Positions 57,436 to 64,000 of a stretch of DNA of 64,000 nucleotides are shown one piece after another. Positions within the stretch are counted from its first letter, which is position 1; each line of letters opens with the position of its first letter. Where the stretch lies: assembly GCF_012295525.1 (NCBI RefSeq), contig NZ_CP051167.1, forward strand, positions 1,178,001 through 1,242,000, read 5' to 3'. The translations under genes and the position numbers were made by a program. A model generated the notes under the pieces. That model was given only the letters and a program-made list of their open reading frames with translations. It did not search any database and was not told where the DNA came from. Source of the DNA: Oxynema aestuarii AP17. GTDB taxonomy: Bacteria; Cyanobacteriota; Cyanobacteriia; Cyanobacteriales; Laspinemataceae.

Positions 57436-57651
57436 ATGGCTTATTATCGTCGTCGTGTTTCTCCGATTAAACCAGGCGAACCCATCGACTACAAAGATGT
57501 CGAACTGCTGCGTAAGTTCATCACCGAACGCGGCAAAATTCTCCCCCGGCGGATTACGGGTTTAACCGCCAAACAACAGCGAGATTTGACCAAATCGATC
57601 AAACGCGCTCGCATCCTCGCCCTGTTGCCCTTTGTTAACAAAGAAGGGTAA
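57436..57651 (+). CDS. rpsR: Ribosomal protein bS18
   Basis: A 71-residue small-subunit protein with the family core [20 protein letters not shown] and [20 protein letters not shown]. Length and start ([17 protein letters not shown]) are normal. It forms an operon with rpmG; a strong hairpin follows 62 bases after its stop. Confidence 0.97.
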   Translation: MAYYRRRVSPIKPGEPIDYKDVELLRKFITERGKILPRRITGLTAKQQRDLTKSIKRARILALLPFVNKEG

Positions 57652-58020
57652 ACTGCGACCGGAATAGTCCGGAATCGGGCGATCGCCACCTCCCAAGTTT
57701 AACTTTTTGAGGAGTTTGGGGAGCAGTAAATCCCGCGCTCAAGTTTTTAATTGAGCGTTGGGATCCACGAACTCCCCAAACATGGTAAAATCCGGCTACC
57801 TAACCGGGTCCAAAAATTGCGAAACCCAAGCTAGCTCCATACAAGTTTTTTGGTACAGCCCGTGCTTTCCTAAATCTGAAGGAACTAAGACCGACAAGTT
57901 CGCTTGGAAGCCATCGATGTGGGTTGTTGCCCGAGCTGTATTCTGTGAATCAGCCTGGGTCGTCAACAACCCATTGTTTCAAAGACAATGCAGACACTCA
58001 GACACTGATTTTTAAGGCTC
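57652..58020. other. Structured leader or spacer between rpsR and the RNase gene
   Basis: These 369 bases have no credible gene (the frame 57758-58015 lacks a family) but several perfect inverted repeats. They include the composite stem at 57714-57781, TGGGTTGTTG/CAACAACCCA at 57920-57973 and CATTGT/ACAATG at 57972-57990. It may be a 5' regulatory leader of the RNase mRNA. Confidence 0.6.
57714..57781 (+). ncRNA. Long composite hairpin after rpsR
   Basis: Three nested perfect arms are found: GTTTGGGGAG with CTCCCCAAAC (10 pairs), ATCCC with GGGAT (5 pairs) and CGCTCAA with TTGAGCG (7 pairs). They close on the loop GTTTTTAA, giving 22 pairs over 68 bases with small internal loops. It may be a terminator or processing site for rpmG-rpsR, or part of the leader of the next gene. 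Confidence 0.55.
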
Positions 58021-60042
58021 GTGGAGAAGGGAACGCTGCTCGAATACCGACTGCAAGGAGAACGCCGTCTCGCCGTGGCGGATCGTCCGGATGGGAAAAA
58101 AAACTGGATCGTCATCGACGAATTCGGTCAGTCCCAAAGCCTACCTCCTCGCCAAATCAGTTACGAAGTGACGGGAGAACAGTACAAACCCACGGATATC
58201 CCCCGTTTTCGGCAAGACGCCGAGCCGTATATCGACCCGTCGAGTTTGGAAGTCGCCTGGGAAATTCTCGTCGAAGAAGGACAGGGAGTGAACCCGCCGG
58301 AACTGGCGCAATTTCTCTTTTCCGAACAAACCCCGGTGGCGTGTTACGCCGCTTATTTACTGCTGTCCGAAGATAAACTTTACTTCAAACAGAAGGGCGA
58401 TCGCTACGAACCTCGCCCGGTCTCTCAAGTCAACGACCTCAAACATCAACAAGAAGTCGAACGGCAAAAACAACAAGAATGGGAAGAATTCGTCGCTCGG
58501 GTCGAGCGCAGTTTGGCTGGGGAACAAGCCGAATGGTCGAATAGCGATCGCATCCGCATCGAAGCCCTAGAACGCTACGCAGCTCAGGGAGAAGACGCCA
58601 AAGATCGAGCGACCGCTAAAGAAACCCTCAGCGCCTTAGAACGTCCCGACAGTTCTCAAGGTGCTTTTGATTTATTGGTCGATTTGGGCCTGTGGAGCGA
58701 ACACGAAAATCTATTCGTGCGGCGCACTCAGCTTCCCACGTATTTCTCTACTAAGGTACTCGAAGTGGCTCACCGTTGTCTGACCTCCCCTCCACCGGAT
58801 CCCGACGCCGACAACCGCCTCGACTTGACCCACTTAAAGGTGTACACCATCGACGACGAAAGCACCGAAGAGATCGACGACGGCTTGAGCGTGGAGTCCC
58901 TCGAAGACGGGCGCCGACGACTTTGGGTACACATTGCCGACCCCACACGCTGGCTGACCCCCGGCGACGAACTCGATTTAGAAGCGCGCCGACGCTGCAC
59001 CACAGTTTACCTCCCCACGGGCATGGTTCCCATGTTTCCGCCGGAACTCGCCACCGGACCGATGAGTTTGGTGCAAGGGGAGATTTGTCCGGCGCTCAGT
59101 TTCGGCATTGTCTTGGACGACAACGGCGCCGTTGAAGACTACACGATTCACCCGAGCATTATCAAACCGACCTATCGCCTCACCTACCACGATGTCGATG
59201 AAATGCTCCAACTCGGCATTCAAGCGGAGCCGGAAATTGCCCAAATTGCCGAATCGGCTAAAAAACGGCAGCAATGGCGCGACTCCCAAGGGGCGATCGC
59301 CATTTCCATGCCCGAATCGACGATTAAAGTCTGCGGCGACGAAATCTTCGTCGAAGTCCTCGACGATTCCCCCGCCCGCCAACTGGTCGCCGAAATGATG
59401 ATCCTCACCGGGGAAGTCGCCGGACATTTCGGTCAACGGGAAAACATTCCCCTGCCGTTTCGTTCCCAACCGACCCCGGAACTGCCGCCCCCAGAAGAAT
59501 TGCAACTGTTGCCCCCCGGTCCAGTGCGCGCCTGCGCGATCCGGCGTTGTATGCCCCGCAGCGAAATGAGTACGAAGCCCGGACGCCATGCGAGTTTAGC
59601 TTTGGATAACTACACTCAAGTCACCTCGCCGATTCGCCGCTACAGCGATTTACTGGCTCATTTTCAAATTAAGGCGTACTTGCGCGGGGACGAGGTGCCG
59701 TTTTCTTCGCAAGACCTGCAAGACGTGATGCTGTCGATCTCCAGTTCGATCAAAGAAGCCTCTGTCGTCGAACGCCAAACCAATCGGTATTGGGCCTTGG
59801 AATATCTGCGCCGTCATCCGAACCAAGTCTGGCAAGTACTGGTCTTGCGCTGGCTGCGCGAAGAAGAAAACTTAGGGCTGATCTTGTTAGAAGAGTTGGG
59901 AATGGAACTGCCCTGGCGCTTCCCGCGTGCGGTCTCGTTAGGGGAACGGCTGGAAGTGCAGGTCACGCACTCCGACCCGCGCGAAGATCAAATTAATTTC
60001 CAAGAAATGCTCTATCAAACCGCTCAAACTTCGATTAACTGA
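58021..60042 (+). CDS. rnr: RNase II/R family exoribonuclease
   Basis: A 673-residue 3'-5' exoribonuclease, shorter than E. coli RNase R (about 810). The GTG start gives MEKGTLLEYRLQGERRLAV, the usual N-terminus of cyanobacterial members. The RNB domain (about 265-570) has the metal-binding motif TIDDESTEEIDDGLSV and later HIADPTRWLTPGDELD. The RNA-binding and catalytic motif is YTQVTSPIRRYSDLLAHFQI. A C-terminal S1-like region follows. It is downstream of rpmG-rpsR with a hairpin-rich 369-base gap. The symbol follows usual cyanobacterial practice; rnb would also be defensible. Confidence 0.93.
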   Translation: MEKGTLLEYRLQGERRLAVADRPDGKKNWIVIDEFGQSQSLPPRQISYEVTGEQYKPTDIPRFRQDAEPYIDPSSLEVAWEILVEEGQGVNPPELAQFLFSEQTPVACYAAYLLLSEDKLYFKQKGDRYEPRPVSQVNDLKHQQEVERQKQQEWEEFVARVERSLAGEQAEWSNSDRIRIEALERYAAQGEDAKDRATAKETLSALERPDSSQGAFDLLVDLGLWSEHENLFVRRTQLPTYFSTKVLEVAHRCLTSPPPDPDADNRLDLTHLKVYTIDDESTEEIDDGLSVESLEDGRRRLWVHIADPTRWLTPGDELDLEARRRCTTVYLPTGMVPMFPPELATGPMSLVQGEICPALSFGIVLDDNGAVEDYTIHPSIIKPTYRLTYHDVDEMLQLGIQAEPEIAQIAESAKKRQQWRDSQGAIAISMPESTIKVCGDEIFVEVLDDSPARQLVAEMMILTGEVAGHFGQRENIPLPFRSQPTPELPPPEELQLLPPGPVRACAIRRCMPRSEMSTKPGRHASLALDNYTQVTSPIRRYSDLLAHFQIKAYLRGDEVPFSSQDLQDVMLSISSSIKEASVVERQTNRYWALEYLRRHPNQVWQVLVLRWLREEENLGLILLEELGMELPWRFPRAVSLGERLEVQVTHSDPREDQINFQEMLYQTAQTSIN

Positions 60043-60149
60043 GCTTTCGGACGATCGCCCCTACGGACGATCGGGCAACTGGCATAACTCAAAACGGGAA
60101 TGCCGAACCACAGAGGGGATAATCGGATAACGCCCTCGGTATCCGTGCC

Positions 60150-63100
60150 ATGTCCTCTCGAAAGCATCCCCTGATTTCCGTCTATCTAGACGTATCCAGT
60201 GGCGATCCCCACCTGCTCGATCGCCTCGACACCCTGATCGGTTGGGGGTGGCTGACCGACGACCAGGCTAAAGTTTTAGCGCTACAGTATTTGAGCGAAG
60301 CTTTACCCGAACCCTCTGAGGTTGAGACCCCGCCTCAGACCGCCGCCAGCCCGCCGCCACCGCCACCCCCTCCGAGACGATCGCCCGAACTGCTGCGATC
60401 GCTCAAAGCGGAATTTAGCGTGCGGTGGTTGCTATTTTTAGGCATGTTTATGGTAGCGATCTCCTCCGTCGTCCTCGCCGCCAGTCAGTGGGAACGCTTC
60501 GACCGGACCGCCCAATATTTAGTCTTATTCACCTATACCTCAGTATTTTGGGGCGTCAGCCAGTGGACGAAACGCCGGGATAACTTACAATTAACCGCCC
60601 GAACCTTAGAAATTATCGGCGTTTTGCTCGTTCCAGTCAACTTTTGGGCGATCGACGGCTTCGGGTTGTGGAATCACTGGGGAGGATGGCTGACGATCGC
60701 GATCGCCACCCCAGTTTTAGTGACCATCATCGCGCGCTATCCCCCTTGGCAAGATCGCCGATCCTACAAGTTCGGGACGGGCGCCGTTTACCTCGCCAGC
60801 GCGATCGCCCATTGGGGTTGGACCTTCGTAAACTGGCCCGTGTCAGCCATTTATCTCAGTATCGCCCTCACAGGGGTGACGATCGCCATCCCCCGCCGGA
60901 TCGCGATCGCCGATAGCTTATTCCTACTTTACGCCACGATCGTTTTACTCGGACGAGGGATCGTCCTCGTCCCCTTGCTCCCAGAGACCCTCGGTCTGGC
61001 CGTCGGCGCGATCGGCTGGATCGTTTTAACATTGCACGAAAAACATAAAAATCTTCAAAACCCCTCGAAAATCAAACGTCCGGCGATCGTCGCCCTCGGC
61101 CTACTACTGCTCGTAAGCGGCTGGCTGCTTTCCATTGAAACCCTGACTTGGCAGAGCCTCGGCGTCAGTCTGCTCGCCTTGTGGTGGTTGGGCGATCGCC
61201 TCCGCCACAATTTCAACGTCGGCGAAACAATCGCCCTATTTTTTATCGGCTTGCAAGCCTATTGGCTGACTCGCGATTTAATTCCCCCCGTGGTGCGCTC
61301 CGGCGCCTTCTCCACCGGAACCCAACTGACCGCCTCCCAATCTCACCCCTGGGTACTCCTGAGTCTGACCCTGTTACCGTATCTGTTCCTCGTTCTCTGG
61401 GTCGGCGATCGCTTCTACGCCCATGCTCCCGGAGATTCTCCTGTGGAGACGCTACGAGAACGCCAACGGGATGCTCGAAAATGCGCCATTACCCTAGACC
61501 TGTTGACCGCCATTTTTGCCCTCCTGTTAGGACTGCTCGGCAGCGCCAATCCAGCCACGCGATCGCTCTACCTGCTCGCCAGCAGCGCCACCCTAGCCGT
61601 TCTCACCGTCCGCCGCGCGTCGCTTCCCCTCAACCCGATCCAACCGCGCCTCCTCCTCTACCTGACCCATTGCGGCGTCCTCCTCAGCGCCAGTTCCCTC
61701 CTCGATTGGGCGATTCCGGGCCTGTCCGCGCGCACCTGGGGGAGCGTTCTCACCGCCACCGCGATCGCCGAGTGGGGACTCAGTGCCACCTTCAACCACT
61801 TAGGGACAGAAGATCGCCCCCGATTTTGCTGGCGAACGACCCTCGCAGAAAGCGGCTTATATTTCGGTTTGGGCTTGGCGAGTTTGAGTTATTTGGGATT
61901 TCAAAATATCTATCTCCTCGACGATTCCAGCTTGGGAAATGGGGGCTTAGTTTGGTTTGCAATTCCGATCGCCCTCAGTGCGATCGCCGACCGCTTGCCC
62001 CTCGATCCTCGCCTCGGTCGCACCTTGGCAACGATCGCCACGATCGCCGCCGTTACTTTAACCACTCCCACCGACGCCACCCGCTTGATGGGGTTCGGAC
62101 TCGCCACGATCTTGTCCGTCGTCAATACGCGATCGCTCAAACAGGTCCCGACGGCAGCGATCGCCGTCGGCTTCGGACTGTTCTTTGCCGCTCAATTTTT
62201 GGCGATCGGGGTCTGGGGAATCCCCCCGATTTCCGGTCACAACTGGTGGCTCGTCGTTTCCGGGGCGATCGCGACCTTTACCCTCGTCGAGCCGCCTTTA
62301 CGCCGTCGGGGGACGCCTCTGAGCCACATTTACGCCCGCAGTGTCGGCGGCTGGGCGATCGCCTTGGGGGTCGTCGAACTGCTGTTCCTGTCGATTCATA
62401 CCGTCGGTATTTTTTCTGACTACAGCACCTTAAGCGTAGCCATCCTCCTCGCCAACGGGATTCTCCTCGCGGCGATCGCCGTTCGACTGGCTAGGCAGCC
62501 CTCGGACTGGGCGATCTTGGCCTTCGGCTGGGCCTTGGAATCCACCGTAGCACAAACCGTGGGCTACTTCGATCGCTCGGTATTGAGCTTGGGTGTCGCC
62601 AATATCGCCCTCGGACTGGCTACCCAGTGGATTTCTCAATGGTGGTATCGTGCCACCGAACGCCCGTTGCCTCAACTGTGGCAGGCGATTCCCTTAGCTT
62701 ACGGCATTTTGGGGGTGTTGCTGCGATCGGGAACCGTCACCGCCTGGACGGGATGGACCACCTTCGGTTTGGCGGCGATCGCCCTCGGCGTCGGACGACG
62801 ATCGCCCGCCGCGAAGCCCGTCTTATACGCTGGGATCGCCGGGATTTCCGCCGCCGCCTTCGAGCTAACCTGGTATCAAGTCGCTCCCTTTACCCTCGGC
62901 GATCGCCTCGTTTTAGTCGCCACCCTCGCCAGCGCGATCGCCTACGTTTATCAAATCGTCAAACGTCCATTCAGCCGTTATTTCGGCTTACCCGTAGCTG
63001 AAGTGGAGGCGATCGCTCACCTGCATTGGGCGATCGGGAGCATCGTCCTCGTCGATAGCATCTCCCGTCCGATCGCACAAACGAGCTGGGTGGCGTTGGG

Positions 63101-64000
63101 AACGGGGGCGCTGTTAAGCCGCTACGCGATCCGGCTTGGCCGTCGCTTCCCGAACCCCCGAGAACGCGATCTGCAAGGGGAAATCGCTGCCGAAGCCTGG
63201 GTTTATGCGGGAATTGCCGAAGCTTCCGCCGTCATTGTCTACCTCATCGTGCGATTGCCCGCCGTCTGGCAACAGACCGCGATCGTTTGGGGAGGGGCGA
63301 TCGCCTCGTGTATCGCCTATTTCCTCTATTTCTTGCCCTGGGAACGGTGGGGATGGCCCGCGCGACCTTGGCGTTATACTGCGTTACTTTGGCCCGCGAT
63401 CGCCGCGATTTGGAGTAGCCAATTTTGCGAGGTCACCGCCTATCCTTGGTATATTTCCGCCGCGATCGTCGCCTCGTTTTACGGCTTTCTCAGTCGCCGC
63501 GATCGCAACCTCCGGATCGGTTATACCGCGATCGCCCTGCTCAACTGGGCAATCTGGCGCGGTCTCGGCGCCTTGCAACTCAGCGATCCCCTCTGGTTCG
63601 TCCTCCCCCCGTCCGCCTCCTTACTCTACCTGGCTGCCGTCGATCCCTGGTTGACAAGCCGACGACAACCGCGCCATTTCGTGCGCATTTTCGCCACGGG
63701 TTTAGTTTGCATCGTCCTCTTTTTCCAAGGGAATTGGATTTTGACGGGATCGATCGGTTTGGGCTTTATCTTTGCCGGATTGATGTTTCGAGTTCGGGCT
63801 TTTCTTTATCTCGGAACGGGGACATTTTTACTCAACGCGATCGAACGGCTTATTTTTCTCAATACCCTGTCTTTTTTCATGCGATCGCTCGTCGGTTTGA
63901 CCGTCGGTATTTTCTTAATTTGGATTGCGGCAACCTTTGAAACTCGACGAGAACAAATAGTTACCTTTGTCCAAAATTGGTTAATCGAATTAAAACAATG
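60150..64000 (+). CDS. Very large polytopic membrane protein, 3' end outside window
   Basis: An ATG at 60150 opens a frame that stays open for 1283 codons to the window edge. The product starts MSSRKHPLISVYLDVSSG. A small helical domain (about 15-50, LIGWGWLTDDQAKVLALQYL) recalls the N-terminus of DUF2157 proteins. A Pro-rich linker (SPPPPPPPP) comes next, then from about residue 90 onward 30 or more hydrophobic helices with short loops. The last visible residues (VTFVQNWLIELKQ) suggest the stop is close. I do not know a function. Leucine, alanine and tryptophan are abundant. Frames such as 61148-62419 on the same strand are shadows of it. Confidence 0.85.
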   Translation, partial: MSSRKHPLISVYLDVSSGDPHLLDRLDTLIGWGWLTDDQAKVLALQYLSEALPEPSEVETPPQTAASPPPPPPPPRRSPELLRSLKAEFSVRWLLFLGMFMVAISSVVLAASQWERFDRTAQYLVLFTYTSVFWGVSQWTKRRDNLQLTARTLEIIGVLLVPVNFWAIDGFGLWNHWGGWLTIAIATPVLVTIIARYPPWQDRRSYKFGTGAVYLASAIAHWGWTFVNWPVSAIYLSIALTGVTIAIPRRIAIADSLFLLYATIVLLGRGIVLVPLLPETLGLAVGAIGWIVLTLHEKHKNLQNPSKIKRPAIVALGLLLLVSGWLLSIETLTWQSLGVSLLALWWLGDRLRHNFNVGETIALFFIGLQAYWLTRDLIPPVVRSGAFSTGTQLTASQSHPWVLLSLTLLPYLFLVLWVGDRFYAHAPGDSPVETLRERQRDARKCAITLDLLTAIFALLLGLLGSANPATRSLYLLASSATLAVLTVRRASLPLNPIQPRLLLYLTHCGVLLSASSLLDWAIPGLSARTWGSVLTATAIAEWGLSATFNHLGTEDRPRFCWRTTLAESGLYFGLGLASLSYLGFQNIYLLDDSSLGNGGLVWFAIPIALSAIADRLPLDPRLGRTLATIATIAAVTLTTPTDATRLMGFGLATILSVVNTRSLKQVPTAAIAVGFGLFFAAQFLAIGVWGIPPISGHNWWLVVSGAIATFTLVEPPLRRRGTPLSHIYARSVGGWAIALGVVELLFLSIHTVGIFSDYSTLSVAILLANGILLAAIAVRLARQPSDWAILAFGWALESTVAQTVGYFDRSVLSLGVANIALGLATQWISQWWYRATERPLPQLWQAIPLAYGILGVLLRSGTVTAWTGWTTFGLAAIALGVGRRSPAAKPVLYAGIAGISAAAFELTWYQVAPFTLGDRLVLVATLASAIAYVYQIVKRPFSRYFGLPVAEVEAIAHLHWAIGSIVLVDSISRPIAQTSWVALGTGALLSRYAIRLGRRFPNPRERDLQGEIAAEAWVYAGIAEASAVIVYLIVRLPAVWQQTAIVWGGAIASCIAYFLYFLPWERWGWPARPWRYTALLWPAIAAIWSSQFCEVTAYPWYISAAIVASFYGFLSRRDRNLRIGYTAIALLNWAIWRGLGALQLSDPLWFVLPPSASLLYLAAVDPWLTSRRQPRHFVRIFATGLVCIVLFFQGNWILTGSIGLGFIFAGLMFRVRAFLYLGTGTFLLNAIERLIFLNTLSFFMRSLVGLTVGIFLIWIAATFETRREQIVTFVQNWLIELKQ

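Noticed and set aside
61148-62419. Long plus-strand frame of 423 codons
   Set aside because: It is a +2-type shadow of the giant membrane protein; the translation is almost entirely Arg, Pro and Ser.

Overview
The window is chromosomal DNA from a fairly GC-rich cyanobacterium that makes phycobilisomes. Several signs agree. The octamer GCGATCGC and its core CGATCG (the HIP1 motif of cyanobacteria) recur throughout, inside and between genes. The window carries cyanophycin synthetase and cyanophycinase, phycocyanobilin:ferredoxin oxidoreductase, a high-light-inducible (Hlip) protein and a MenG-type phylloquinone methyltransferase. It also holds many proteins known mainly from cyanobacteria (families DUF1517, DUF1995, DUF4330, DUF7219). 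Most genes are housekeeping or conserved cyanobacterial genes. I see no prophage, CRISPR array, rRNA, complete tRNA or intact insertion sequence.

Layout. 1-6.6 kb: 3' part of typA, a secreted double LprI-like protein, a GT39 membrane glycosyltransferase, a Ser/Arg-repeat DUF1517 protein and trmD. 7.6-12.9 kb: cphB, cphA, pcyA and acyP, all on +. 12.9-19.9 kb: a pentapeptide-repeat protein, a small membrane protein, a 46-residue hydrophilic protein, a minus-strand cassette (class II aldolase, MEKHLA protein, DUF89/ARMT1 phosphatase), a long repeat-bearing gap, then a cysteine-less rhodanese facing an RNase D-like exonuclease. 20.3-29.7 kb: a two-gene locus whose products share an unrecognised domain, trpB coupled to a CAP lipoprotein, a conserved hypothetical, cobO with probable tnpB debris behind it, a frameshifted DUF7219 gene, moeA and a membrane protein.

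30-40.6 kb: a lectin-like hypothetical, an alpha/beta hydrolase, DUF4330, a tnpB 5' fragment, a response regulator-menG-DUF445 operon and two tandem paralogous Ser/Thr kinases. 40.6-46.2 kb: the minus-strand chaperone operon grpE-dnaK-dnaJ-tusA-rsgA with 4-nt overlaps at its distal end. 46.5-57 kb: DUF1995, a PPP phosphatase, an M48 protease, a ComFB protein, an FAD oxidoreductase, an SLH/GH10-like protein, sdhB overlapping an Hlip gene, and an RDD protein. 57-64 kb: rpmG, rpsR, a hairpin-rich leader, an RNase II/R gene, and a very large membrane protein that runs off the right edge.

Four-base stop/start overlaps (GTGA or ATGA) occur at trpB/CAP, regulator/menG, dnaJ/tusA, tusA/rsgA and sdhB/Hlip. 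They fix several start codons and imply translational coupling. The points most worth a second look are the paired-domain locus at 20.3-22.3 kb, the structured region between rpsR and the RNase gene, the palindromes and shared motifs in the gaps near 18.6, 49.4 and 52.8 kb, the IS200/IS605 debris, and the apparent frameshift at 27.4 kb.
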